A DNA stretch of 60,000 bases from Hydractinia symbiolongicarpus (Eukaryota > Cnidaria > Hydrozoa > Anthoathecata > Hydractiniidae), in NCBI RefSeq assembly GCF_029227915.1, contig NC_079885.1, positions 24,369,001 to 24,429,000 on the forward strand, written 5' to 3'. The notes under the pieces are model-generated. The model ran no database searches. It saw only the letters and a list, made by a program, of their open reading frames with translations, and was not told where the DNA came from. Below, in pieces: positions 33,032-46,250 of this stretch. The translations under genes were made by a program, and so were the position numbers. Position 1 is the stretch's first letter; the number at the start of each line of letters is the position of its first letter.

Positions 33032-33940
33032 AAAAGTTAGAAACTCAATTCAAAAGCTGTATTTCGATTTAAATTTCGGAACTTGCTCTGGCACATTTAC
33101 ATGTCTATGATTTTGCATGGATGCAGAATTTCAATATTCTGACCCAATTTAGTTAACTACGATCGTGAACATAAATTATGAGACAAATCAGAAACTCATA
33201 TAAAATTGGAGTTTGTCACTCCCCCCCCCCCAATCTCAATGTTGTGAAGTCAAAACATCTGTCAAATGCAAGTCTAGGCTGTCCACAACATTGAGAAAGG
33301 GAGAGGGGATTTTTGAAGAAATTTTCATCCAAAAATGTCTCGATATATTATGTCCACGATTGTAGTCTAGCTTTGATCTTTCTCCAAGCTTTGGTCAAAC
33401 GAGAGATGAATCGACTTCAGTGGAACAAATATTTTCAATAAAATTTATACACATATATTTTTTAAATTAAAAAATCTTATATTACAAATTTGCTGAGTCA
33501 GCATATATAAAAATACTTCGTGAAAAAAAATAAACACAAAATGAGAATTGTTGTTTATATTTTTAGCGATTTTTTACGACCAAAAAAGGGCCTGTCTTAC
33601 ATCTGACGCGCAAGGAAATTTTTTTCCAAACAGAAAGTAAAAGAAATGCAACCCGTTTTTCCGATTTGGTTTTCCTCCAATGGTTGGTATCGCAATTGTA
33701 ATGAATAATGTTACTATTAATAAATAAATAATAAAATAATTTTGTTCTTTTTATATCTCTATGGTGGAGAGTGTCTTCAACAGTAAGCTCGACGCTCTAG
33801 TTTATCAACAGGCTGCATTGTAAAATTCGCAGCAAGTTTCGTTTTCTTTTTTCAAAAATGTCAACGTTTTCTTTTGCTTACACCAACGTGTTACAGCTGA
33901 GTGTGCTCCTCCGCAAGGTTTGTCTTTTGTCTTGTTACAA
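33032..33940. other. spacer between converging TRIM-like and Caspr-like genes
   Basis: AT-rich with a run of ten C at about 33221. It probably contains the 3' UTR of the minus-strand gene. Nothing else recognised. Confidence 0.5.
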
Positions 33941-36900
33941 TTATGTGCACTCGTCCGCAGATGTTGCTTTCTCTATAACTTTCTTCTTTAGTAGTTTGAT
34001 TCGTTCATCTGCTTCTCTTTCACACTCTTCTCTTGAGCTAAGATCGTCAAATATTAGTCTTGTTTCAGAGTTGGGGGAACCGTGCTCACCATGCTCGTAT
34101 AGTTCGTAGAAACCATCCGAGTTACGCGCATTTTCGTAGCTTACTTCATCCTCCTCATCATCTGACGTATCTTCAGATCTTTCTTGTATCGTTGGGTGTG
34201 CATATAGAGGATACGAATCAGAAGTTACTGACGTTCTTCGATTGACAGGCAGTAATCTTGCTACTGATCCGTTTGGATGTTGACATCGACCATTGCTGTT
34301 GTTCACCATGGTTACGTGGGTACCATATTCTGCCGGATGAGCTCGTCTAATAACCGGTTGACGAAATCCATTTAGGGGAAGTATTGGATAGTATGCTTTG
34401 ACGGGATCTGTGAAGATAACCGGTCCGTTTGTGAGCGTTGTGGCCGGATCTTTATTGAAAACACCTCCATTTTTGCATAATGTTTTTGGTCTTTCCTCCT
34501 TGCTTGTTTTCTTAACTCGTAATGTACTTGGTGGGGTAACTGTGCATTCACTCTCCTTCATTGAGCTGTTTTGTGATTTATGACTAAACTCGGAATTTGT
34601 ATCTATGACAGAGTCTGCTTCGCCATCTGTAGCCGTTGTGCTGTAAGCTGGATCAGTGTCGAGTGATTCAAGTGTGTGTAGGCTCTCGTTGTTACGTGAG
34701 TCAGTAGACGTTTGGTACGGTTGACTTGAAGATGCGCTCGCCTTGCATTTCTGGTAACCAAAATCGTCAATTTTGTCGGATATGCTCTGTTTTGAGCTGC
34801 TTCCTACAACTGTAGGTGCTGACGCTGTACGACTACCCCAACCTGTTAATCGTTTAAAACGTCGTTTACCACGAAGGTCTTCTAATGTACGCACGCGAAT
34901 ACCGACACTTTCGTCATCTGTCGGCCCATACGACGGCTCGGGGGTACTGGTTGGAAAAGTAGTAGATAATCTATATATATCCCAATCAGATTGATCTTCT
35001 GTAGCAGTTGAGTAGCGATTATAATCTTCAATTTCGATTCGTGGTTTAGTTACATGGCTTCCGTAAACACATTTCATGAAAATGTCACTGATTTGCTGTC
35101 GAAACAACAGAAACACCAACAAGACAAGCAACAAACAAAGAAGCACGCCCACCACCAGTATCGTGATCAACCATGGTTTGGAGAACAACGAATCTATACT
35201 TTCAGCTTGTACCTTTTCCACAAGAACAGTCTGTGTTGATACTTCGGTTGGCTTCGCGTTTCCAGAATTGTTTACAGACACGGTGCCTCTAGTTATGTTT
35301 ACAATGAATGGATCTATCATGCTTGGATGTATGGAAGGTAGAATGGAGTTAGTTAAAGATGTACTAGCTAACATTGGTGATGTAGGCTTCGGCACGGAAC
35401 CGTAACATTTCAACGCTCCAACGGTGATCATAGAGTTCTCGTTAGTTTCAGGCCCACGACTGACTGTTATTTGAGAGACGGGAAGTTTTGATTTGTCCTT
35501 AAGAAAACCAGAATCCGATCTCCATTTTGAATCAAACATATCGCAATTGCAATATTTCATGTAACCTAGACAACAAAAGTGATGTTCGTCAAAAGAATGG
35601 GAAAGAAAATAAAGTGGATTCTATAAAGGAAAAGGAGCCAGACTTACCGAACCTGTCTCGGGCACATGAGTTGTCCATTGCGCATCCACATTTACGACTG
35701 TCTGGCGATGCTCCTCCCCAATAATGTTGTATGTCATAGTCACGCGATAACCAACGAACACCTTTGTAATCTAAATATCTGCGTCTGCCCACTCCTCCTA
35801 GTAACTTCGATTTAAAACAGTCATAACGTACATATTGTTCGCAATGCGTGCTCACACTCATTAAATTAATTATGGAATCGATAGCCACAGGATACTCATA
35901 GTCAATTTCGTAGAGGCCGTTTTCAAGTGAATCGTGCGTCTTTGCATCTTCCAAAGCTGTTTCATTTTTTGTTGAGTGATTAATAATTGTCGCCCCTGTT
36001 TTCATGTCACAATATGCCTCGAAAATTCGTTCATTGGTGGGACATAGTTTGTACATTTTACTGACCTCTTCCCCTTCGTCTTTATATTCCTGACATGTTC
36101 TTTTGTATTTACATATGTTACATGTTGCACCGATATATCCAGTGTTGTTACAGTTACATATAGCTTTTCCCATAGATTGAGTGCACGTAGAACCATGTTG
36201 ACAAGGGTTAGGAAAGCATACGTCTTTCGTCTTGCATTGATCACTTACATCATGTACTGATTTTACATCCGTTGAGTTTAGAGTTATAATTTTTCCGTCG
36301 TTCTGAATTTTTCGGAAACACGTTATTAAACTGGGTAGTTCCGGCGTGTTTCCACCAAACCGGATGATTTCCATGTACCATCCTAGTTCGGATGTAAATT
36401 TAAAATGTGGAGGGGCTTGGTATGTCTTTTTAACTTGATCGATCTTTAGCATGACTAAACTTTCTTTTCGTTTTATTACGAGTTTTATCGTGTGCCAATT
36501 TCCATCATCGATTTTTTGCGATGAAGGAATCGATATAGCGTTTTTTTTCGATAAGCGAGAAAAAGATAATGTCACTTCAACTTTTCCTTGCCTAATATCT
36601 ACTTCAATGCCACCGTTTGTGCATTTTTGAGTTGCAATATGACCGTTAGGCTCGAACGTGCGCAACTCCATTGTTAACGATAACTCGTTACGATTTAACA
36701 AGTTTCTTTTAACGTCCAGATAAGACGAATATTTGGACAAACCGATAATATCGTACTTTTTCGTTGGACACGTAAACATCATATTTCCAAACGTTTGGAA
36801 TCCCGTAAATTTCTCGCTTGCTCCATACAATAACCCGTTACTATTAAACAAAACATTCGATAAACACCCGATATAGTTTTTTATTCGTGTTACGTTATAA

Positions 36901-39900
36901 CATCGATTTTTGCCGAATCTTTCACTGTTACCCACTCCACCAATGTAAAGAAAGTTGTCTAAGTTTAGCTGTTGAAACTGAAGTTCGGAATTTAACGATT
37001 TTGTATCGTGATCTATCGTTAGTTGGACGTGTGTACCGTTTTCGCGAACCAAGTTTAATCTGTGCCATTTATTATCATTATATTGCTTGTCTAATACGAT
37101 TGTGTGGATTCCAGACTCTTCCTCTGTCGAACCAAAGTTAGCAGTGTACCTTTAAAAGAAGGTATTAAGTTTTCAAATATGGCGTCGAAGTTGCGCAGTG
37201 GCCATCACAACTTGACTTACGTTAAAGCAGAATTTGACATTTCTAGTCATAATTGGAACAGTTAGCTAGAACTCTAGAGTGCACTTCTCAGGAAAAAATA
37301 AATAAACAGATTTTCATTTCAAAATTTATATTCGGTTGTTCAGAAATGGCAACCTACGAAGCCCTTCAAGGGAATTTTGCTATTCTTGTTCTGTGTTTTC
37401 AAAATATAAAAAGTCAAATAATTCTGGTACGAGTCCGTTTACTCTAAGATGGATACGACCTTTGGGTAAATTTATAGATGGAAGAATTTGCAGTCCAGAA
37501 AGTGGTTGTGATGACTAACAGACACGTCATTTTATTATTGAATATCAGATCTAGACTGATGATAATAGCAGTTCCATCCGCGCAAAATCAAAAGTTATTC
37601 ATATGAACACCACGCCTATCTAAAGAAATTATTCAGTCGAAAATTTGATTGATAAAGATTTTCAAACTATTTTAATTAACTAGCTCATTTTCTTTTCTTC
37701 TTCTTCATAATATGCTGTTATTCTTTATTGGTATTAAAAGCACCTGCGTATAGTAATTTCATAATGGCAGCTTCAAAGCTTCTTTATGGACATGTTATTT
37801 TTCTTGTTTCAAAGTCACAAAAAAGCGACTTCATTATTTTATTTATTGATCGGTAAACAAAAGCAGATTCCAACTGATTTCACCTTAGGATGCTTTTGTT
37901 GACGAGAAACGAGATATCTTTAAACCCATATCGAGTATTAACTCTATACTCATATCGGGTTAGTTTAATTTTGTTGTTTTGACTTAAAATTTAACATCAT
38001 AGAACAATTTGTTGGTTATCTTTCAAAGAAAGGTGTTCTCTTTTAGAGAGAGGCTTAATAATTAAACTAGCCGTTCGAATGATATTGTAGCTGTCAAAAT
38101 AGAAAATTTACCGGCATGGACAAGACATTTTTTCTCTGGTCGAGTGAGACACAAAATTGTCGAGTGAGACGCAAAATGATAACTGCTTGTCCGAAAACGT
38201 TTTCTTTTTACTTAAAAAATCACGTCGTGAAATTTGTACGTGCTGGCGAAATAAAAACTCGCGTTCCATTGAAGTTAAAACACGTGCAGAAAACGTAAAA
38301 AGGGAAGCAAAAGGCGCCATTTAAAAAAAATACGCAGAATAGAAAAAAGAAACGTGATAAAGAAATCTTCTTGTTTTTCCTTTTTCTTAGAGAAAGAAAA
38401 AGTGAAATTTATAATTTAAAGGATCTGGTACTTTGGTTGCTAATTAAGGGAATTTACATTAGTTGAAGTTCATATTTGCTATTTTTCATAATTAACTCAA
38501 TTTAAATATATTTGAACTCACTTGAGATAAACAAGCAAAAAAACAAACAAGTCAATAAATTAAATAAATAAATAAATTGAATGTAAGAACAACGCGTGAA
38601 AATATTGAAGTGCAGTGGTGCCAATAACATAACCTCTTTACCAGACTTCCCATTTCGGTTACTGTTGCATTAAAAATTATTATTTCAAAGGAGTTGTGCA
38701 CTAGTTACCTGCATACCTTTTTTTATTTCAAATTTTAAATTCTTACTGTTATGCTTCAGGAGCTACGTACGCGTTTGAAAGCTACATAACTCATTTTAGG
38801 TGTCCACTTGAAAATGTCCCACCCATATTTAACGTCAAAAAATACAGCTGTCTTAAACAAAATAAAATCAATGAAAAAATGTCGTTATTTGCTTACAAGA
38901 CAGAAGGACTTCATATCTCTCTCATACGGAAACACAAAAAAACACCTTCGTACCCAGGATTTTTTATTAGTATTTTATATTAGCATTATCGTCAAGCAAA
39001 AAGTCTGGAAACAAAGTTGTGAAAACACAAAATACTCAACATGATTTTTTTCCTTGCTAAATAAAATATTGAAAAGGAAAGAACTTAACATCGCTTTCAA
39101 GGACAAGTATCAAGCTTATTGGTGAAAATCGACGAAACAAAAAGTAACTAAGCAGGCTTTAGAATTTCAGAAAAAATTGTTACAAGTTACATAATGAGAA
39201 TAAGATGCACGTTTTCCATGGTAGTTTCTCGAAAAACACAAAAAATATCATTAACACCTTTTCCATTTCAGCAATTTGAAAGTGTGAACCAAATGTAATT
39301 TACACCGTAAAACACGATTAAGTTTCTCAAATTTATTGTGCTCACTTCATGTTTTGTTTCCATGACAACAAGTGAGAGAGCGTTAAACTTGTTCTGTTGA
39401 TTTTTTTCCTTTTTGCGTTTTTTAATTTGGCAAGAACGCAGTGTAACCTTACTTATGCGGTTCAGTGTGACCTGACTATAGCGGATACGTTTTGTAGAAT
39501 GTAATTTTTGGTATTCATTTTACTTGAATGCAGGCGAATTGCATGTACCTTCCTAATCGAATTAATCTTTCCAAATTACTCTTTATCTATACAATTTAAA
39601 TAATTTGACGGCAATTTTGTACATTAAAAGCTACTTTAGTGAATCAAGTTAACGATACCGCAATATAAAAGTTATATATGTCGGTTTTTAACTAATAACT
39701 GCGTGCGTGACTGCAGGAAGTTGCAAATTAGTGAGTTCGAGATAAAACATGTTAGGTGCCAAAACAAATAGAACATGTTGGGAAAATACTAAAATGTCGT
39801 GAATGGAAGAAAGCTTGCATTTAGTAACTTTAGTTTGCATGAACTGCGGAAGCCATTCTACGCGCAGTAATGCCTTTAAATCCTATAGTGTTTAAAAGAA

Positions 39901-40162
39901 TAAATACTTACACGACTTTTCCACGTTTTAATTCGAGCAGAATAAAATCTCCTTGCTCTCCACAGCCATACATCATAACACCAAACGCTTCAATCGTTTT
40001 AAACATAAACGCTACTTTGTCCTTTCTCGTAGCGTGAATATTCTTGATCTTGTACTGCACATACTGCGAGCCGTTGAAACTAGCTGTAACATCGTAGGCT
40101 GTGGCAACCTCCACCAGGATACAGAGAAGGAAGAAGCTTACCAAGAACAAGTAGCTACCCAT
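33941..40162 (-). CDS. compact Caspr/neurexin-IV-like single-pass receptor, 3 exons
   Basis: Exons (minus strand) 40162-39912, 37149-35648 and 35565-33941 join in frame to 1125 residues. A signal peptide (MGSYLFLVSFFLLCILVEVATA) is followed by laminin-G domain 1 (about 25-211), laminin-G 2 (216-389, NWHTIKL), one EGF repeat (395-427, CFPNPCQHGSTC) and a fibrinogen-like Caspr region (436-640; WGGASPDSRKCGCAMDNSC, YCNCD, KWRSDSGFLKDKSKLPV). A Ser/Thr-rich stalk, a transmembrane helix (716-739) and a 386-residue cytosolic tail ending in a coiled coil complete it. Known Caspr proteins organise cell contacts in neurons and epithelia. Here the N-terminal discoidin domain and the second laminin-G/EGF/laminin-G set are absent. 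No clear protein-4.1 or PDZ motif was seen. Orthology is likely but not proven. Confidence 0.88.
37150..39911 (-). other. intron 1 of the Caspr-like gene (2.76 kb)
   Basis: Bounded by GTAAGT after the signal-peptide exon and AAAG before exon 2 (minus strand). No repeat, RNA gene or convincing open frame was found within it. Confidence 0.7.
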
Positions 40163-42457
40163 AACATCAATGTATTCAAATTTTGTTCAAATTGTTTGCA
40201 AAACAATTGCGAGAGATGTTGATTAATGTTTAAATTATCAGGTTGTAAATATTTCGTCGCGGTTTTGGGTAATGTGTTTCGCCTAAAATAAAAAGCTGGC
40301 TTTTGTAAACTCACGTTCTGTTTATATACAACAGCTGATTTGACCGTTCCAATGAATGAGTCGGAAAAAGTCAAAACATGTTCTTTGTTGGTTCTTCTAT
40401 ACTGGCAACAAAAACGACACAAGTTTTGTCCAAGCATATAATCTAATGTCGCCTTTGTTTTATATAGATTCGTATGCTCATAAATTATGCATGTTCCTTT
40501 TAATGTATTCACGTACAGTAAAGAATCGATTGGTTGTTGTGTGTAATTATCTCTTGCATAAATTTAATTAAAGCATAGCTGTATCGTCGGTTTATGTAAT
40601 AAATAACAGAAGCCAACACAGAGTTGAAGCGTTTTTTTATAAATTAGTATTCGATTGTGCAATGAAATCTTATTCTTCACTGTGGTTTAACTGTATATGA
40701 TCTGAGTTGCACGGTTGATAAAATCATGAAAAATACTTGAAACGGTAACCTCGGACCTAGGACTCATTTTCATTCAAATCTGGTTTGCTATGTTTCAAAT
40801 AAAATAAATGGACAAAGGAGCGTGGGAACGAAGTTGTTGAAACTCTCCAAGCGTCTATTGCGTTTTGTATATTACATTTTATTAACTAAAAAGGCTTTAC
40901 TTCTTGGTTTAAGAAAAAAAAACTGGTAACTAATTTGCTCTTTGTACATAATCAAGATTAGCTAATTATATTTGAGGAGATTGCACGTGGTTTTGGATAA
41001 TACTTTTAAGTTTTATCCAAGTTTAAGTAAGTAATCCGCGAAAAAAGCCTTTCCTTCATTAAATCAATCCATTTGTGTCCTTAACCGAAAATATTAAGCC
41101 GCATAATTGTCTTAAAGTGAAATTTATCTCCAGCCATTTGTCTGGATTTCTTTTTTGAGAGATGAAATAGAATGAAGATAAAAAAACCCGAGGATAACCA
41201 AGCTATAATCAATTCAGACATGACGAAATCAACATATAACATTTGTCTCTACCTAAAAGATGCAGAATTTCAATGAAAAACATTTTCTTGATGTTTCATG
41301 CTTTAGTGGAACTAGCTTCTAGCGACATATTGTTTTCCCTAAAACGTCAACAAAATTTCACGTTGCGAGGATCCTCTTTATTGATATGATATCAAAACAA
41401 TAAGAAAAGAAAAAGTTGTGACTTAATAAAACCTAACAAAACATCAGATGTTTCTTTAAAATTCAGCTGAAAATAAAGACGATAAAATTTGCGGAGACTC
41501 TCCTCCGTGGTTGATGACATGATTTACTTTCGTATCACTTTTTCTTCAAAGTTCGTTCTTATTTACGTTTATTTATATATTTTCAAATTATATGAGACAG
41601 TATTATATTTCAGTTGGATATTTCGATATATCTTCTAAAGCTCATGCCATGGTGTTGCATATATACTCTACTTTCCTGTACCAAAGGAGGAGAATACAAA
41701 AAGGTGAATCGATCAATTCTATCGAAAAAGTAAAGATTAATTTTGTAGCTCGTGTCGCGTAAATAACTTTGAAGGAATTTATTTTTAACTCTAACAAAGA
41801 AATTGATCCCATTGTAAAGACCATTGTTAGAAGTATCACATGGTCAGCGGTATAGAACGTTTTGTTTCGCATTATGACGTATCTGGGAATGTTTGACCGT
41901 TATTCATTACAGCGATGTGTTCAGCATGCGCCTTTATAAATAAATTTAAACTTTTTGGGTTAAACGAGGAACATTTTTTGCAACTTCCTCTATTTTTCTG
42001 AAAGTGTTCACGGCTAATCAATAATAAAATCATATCATTTGAAATTCTTTTTTTTCTCTTGGCGATCAAAACAAGTAAAGAGAAGTTTTCCTCCCGTTTA
42101 TTAGCAGGCCATTATTTTTATTTTTATTTTATTAAATAAAATTTACATTGGTTGTCGTAATAAATATGATGATTTTATCATCGAATTTATAACAGAAAAA
42201 CACACAAAAGACGAACAGCGAACAAAACGAGGTAAAGATTCGTGAAATGTTACATGTGGTAACTGCTGACACGAGGATAGTTATGGCATATGTTCTGCAA
42301 AATAGAACATTGTGGTCCTGAAAATACAAAAACTCTGGTCTGCACTATATACACCTATATAGTGCATATCCTTGGTCACGCAACATTTACTAAAATACCT
42401 GAAACAACAATAATAACGCTGTTCTCTTCGGACTTTCTGATAAAATTTTTTATTTCA
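40163..42457. other. upstream region of the Caspr-like gene
   Basis: AT-rich, without recognisable genes. A perfect 10-bp hairpin (GCACTATATA / TATATAGTGC) lies near 42343-42366. Confidence 0.45.
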
Positions 42458-43985
42458 AATATCTTTAATTTACCAGCTGAAGAAAAGTGTGTTCTAAGGT
42501 AGCATGTGCCTAGTCGAGAGAAAAATCCAGAAGGGTATGCACATTATTTGCTCTTTATGTTTTATCCTTTTCGCCAGAAAGAAGAATTGTTAAGCAAAAA
42601 CTCGTGTACTTACTCAGAGAAATTATTGGAAAACGGTGTATCAGAAATTATAAATACAAACAAAAGAATATGCAAGCCATTCGGTGAAGTTGTTAAAGAA
42701 GCAATGATAAATTTCCACATGATTGTAAATAATCTTGATTCCTTCGCTAAACAAGAAAATGACGATGTTTATGATGAGATGAGCAATATAAATTACCAAA
42801 GCAATGACAAAGTTCCAAATTAAACCGAAAACCTCACAGTTATTGGGAACACTTTTTCATCTGTTAGTAAACCTAGATTTTCCAATGACGAACTCCATGA
42901 AAAAATTCGAAAACTAAACGAATCTTAAGGGGAAGTTTTTGAAGTCGTAAATGATTGGGTCAGAACTTACACAAAAAGCTTGGCATGTAACGTACACCAT
43001 AAAATTGAGCCAATTCACATCATTCTAGCAGGACTTGGAGATTGTGGAAAGTCACATTTGATAAGAACAATTTCTGACGTGCTGAATAAAGCACTTTCTT
43101 ATCGCGCAGGAAACTTAGAAAAAGATAAGATTCTTATTATGGCGCCAACTGGTGTTGCTGCTATCAATGTAGAGGGACATACAATACATTCAATCTTAGG
43201 TATACCAATTGATAGAATTTTTACTAAAAACATTTTTTAAATTGAATGATAAAAAGAGCTGCATGTTGCGAAATAAGCTTTCAGAGCTAAGCATTATCGT
43301 AATAAACGAAATCTCAATGGTTTCAAACAAGCTGCTTTTGCATATTTACCCACAGCTAACTGAAATATTTGGATGCTCAGATGAGATTCCATTTCCAGGA
43401 ATATCTATAATAGCATGTGGTGATTTCTACCAACTTCCACCAATTCAAGCAAGACCAATTTATGCAGACTACAAAGATGTATTGTTAAATCTTTCGCATT
43501 GCTGGAAAGCATTTAAGATTGTTGAACTGAAGTTATGAGACAGCGTGGTGATCAATGTTTGATTGAATTATTACACAATATCAGGATAGGGAGATTAGAA
43601 ACGCGACATGAAGATTTACTGAAATCTAAATTTATTTCTCAAAATGACCCGAACTACCCAGAAGATGCTATTCATATCTTTGCTGTAAAACCAACCTGCC
43701 TCTAAACACAACAAAAATATGCTAAACAATATAGCATCGGATAAAATAAATATCAAGGCCATTGACAAGATTTCAGAGAATATTCCTGTGCCAATGGTGA
43801 AAAAATTCAATAGCCGCACTCAAATGGAGACAGGTGAAGTAGCTCAAAACCTTCTTTTAAAACTTAACGCGAAAGTCATGTTGACATCAAATATCGACAT
43901 ATCAGATAAACTTATTAATGGACAGATTGGGACTGTTCATCGTATAAAAACCGATGGATTAGGAAAAGTAACAAAGTATATTTGA
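42458..43985 (+). pseudogene. Helitron-type Pif1-like helicase, decayed
   Basis: Fragments in order: LPAEEKCVLR, stop (TAG at about 42500), HVPSREKNPEGYAHYLLFMFYPFR; then KSLACNVHHKIEPIHIILAG followed by Walker A GLGDCGKSHL; APTGVAAINVEGHTIHSILG; a Walker B-like VINEISMVSN in which the usual Asp is Asn; GDFYQLPPIQARPIY; and, after more frameshifts, LNAKVMLTSNIDISDKLINGQIGTV. This is the C-terminal helicase of a rolling-circle (Helitron) transposon. Several stops and frameshifts make it non-functional. The Rep/HUH part and element ends were not found. Confidence 0.85.
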
Positions 43986-45975
43986 AAATGGAAGACAAAA
44001 AGCACAGGAGTTAAACCATGAGAAAAGATCCATATGCTATGCAAGAAAATGTTATTCCAATAAGCAGGATACAGGGGCGAATCCAGTGTACGTCAGCGCC
44101 GTCACGCGATTGACATAATTTTTACTAAGAATCGTAAAAAATAATAGGGTACTGTGATCCTGCAGTCCCTGCGACCGTTGTCCTTTATTTTATGGACCTT
44201 TCTCTTATGTGACTGAGTTGATGGATACGGCAAAAAGCGACTTACATCCGAAGAATTTTCATGCAATGTGATTGACTTGCTGGCCGAAATAAGGCGTTCT
44301 GATTGGTTTACAAAAAACTGAGGACTTTGACCCATATTTACGGCATTCGAAATGTGACACAGCATGTATTTTTCAATAATCATTGAATTTTTTTGTTACC
44401 GATGCCGTGTAATTTGAATTTCGGACCAAACGAAAGCAATTAGGAGGGTTTTTTCAGACCAAATGGAAGCAATCAAGAGATTTTCGGACCAAACGAAAGC
44501 ATGCAACAATGTATGGTGACTCACCATGTATGCTGCAATGAGATGCGATAAATGTGCAAGAAAGATACGTAAAGTTATTACATTAAATCAAGTCTTTATG
44601 TCAAAAATATAATTACAGTTGCTTAGCTATAGATATTGGAACATATGTAGCTAGCTAGCTAGAGATTTCAATGCAGAGTGGGTTATTTTTTAAAGTTGTT
44701 GTTGTTGACCAAAAACTTAGAGAGTTCTGCAATTGCTTTATGTTAAGAAGATAATGCTTTATTATTCTTGTTATCTTAAACACTTGTAACATATAGCTAA
44801 TAAGACCATGCACCACCTAACTTTCATATGAAAAATCCTTTTTATACTTAATTTTTAGTTTTCACGAAATAGGCCCAGAGCACACGTAGACTGATAATAA
44901 CTTCCTGCAGATGTTTATAGCTTACTACTAGGATATATCATCTGAGGAATTTTAATATTGGTACAAGTTTGTCAATTTTTTAATTTAATTTTATGAGTGG
45001 GTAGTATAAAAAAGCATACTTTTCGCTATGGTAAAAGTCCAATAACTTGTGCAAAAATTAAAACAATAGCTTAAAACTTGATATGGTATAGTTTTAGACC
45101 AGAGCAATGAAAGAGAGCCCAATTTACATTGACCTATCATTGTAGTTCTTAAGTTTTTTAATTTAGGAATTTTCGGGGACGAGGCATTTTTTACAGCATA
45201 TCTGTTTTAACACAGATACAAGTACAAAAACCATTAAAAGCAATTTTTATGATTGAAATAACTCAGATAGGAATTGATAAAACTAGTTTAAGCCCAAATA
45301 TTTTAACCAGTCCAAAGAAATTGTAAAGTACCGGAATATTCAACTTAAATTATGTTGTTACAAAAGCTTAATCATGATTACGACTACGGTTTAAGTGATA
45401 AAATTTTTGTTTGTCCTTTGTTTATTATGTTATCAATTGAATAATATTTGAGCAAATGAATTTTGCAGAATAGGCAGTGACCAACCAAAAGGGTGCATAT
45501 ATGTTTTATTCTGTAGTGCTACATCCAACATGTTGTACAATACAGAAGCTAGTTTCGACAATTTACTTATTGCCTGGGATAATTATTTTAGCTCTTAAAG
45601 TCACTGGAGATTTGTTTGTACAGCTACATGTCCTAGCTACATGTTGGTAACAATACACTGGTTGACGTGCTGCAACATTCCATCATTAGGGTTTTTCCTT
45701 TACCCTGAGGTATATATATATAGTAAGAATTCTGTTTTACTTTCTTGCTAAGAAGAACATCAAGGTAAGTCATTTATGTATTCCATCGTACATATGATGA
45801 CCCCGCTTTGTACAATTAAACTGGTGTAACACAATAGAATTTGTGGGGAATGAAGCTGTTTTTACTTGTACTATCAGGCTTGGTTTAGTTTGTTTTGGTA
45901 GACTAGTTGCGATAGCATGGTTAGTACTCTGAACACATAAAATTTTTGCCACCTTTCGCCAAATACTTTAATTTC
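43986..45975. other. non-coding region with a short triplicated motif
   Basis: TTTTCGGACCAAACGAAAGC-type units occur three times with a period of about 33 bases at 44418-44502. A TATATATATATA stretch near 45712 precedes a good splice donor (CATCAAGGTAAGTC near 45768), which could be a promoter with first exon, but no gene could be joined to it with confidence. Confidence 0.4.
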
Positions 45976-45976
45976 C

Positions 45977-46206
45977 CAGTGGTAAGAAAAATTATGCTGT
46001 GCCTCCAGACTGTTCAGATACATCAAAAACCAAAAACCAAATTTCCTATTTTCTTAAATGTGGTGCAAAGTGCAAAGTTGAACCTGTATTTACATCATTT
46101 AATGCTAAAAATACTTATGCTCAAGCTCATATTCTGTTTTGTCTGCAAGGTGTGGATGAAGGATGTGATGATAATTTTACAGCCAACAATGTTTGTAATT
46201 TTGGTT
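45977..46206 (+). other. exon-like open frame, cysteine-containing, unrecognised
   Basis: After ATTTCCCAG an open frame of about 75 residues reads GKKNYAVPPDCSDTSKTKN... with six spaced cysteines and ends NNVCNFG before TAA. A donor-bearing upstream exon near 45765 has suitable spacing. The family is not recognised. It lies just upstream of the hammerhead fold, so it may belong to the same mobile element. Confidence 0.35.
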
Positions 46207-46250
46207 AAAACAATTCAGCTTTCCCTAGTTAAGCCTACTTTAGCATATAG

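Noticed and set aside
40138-40512. Minus-strand 124-residue ORF upstream of the Caspr-like gene
   Set aside because: It is out of frame with the signal-peptide exon, of low-complexity composition, and lacks motifs. At most it is 5' untranslated sequence.
44102-44383. Minus-strand 93-residue ORF
   Set aside because: No family resemblance and no splice context; left as non-coding.
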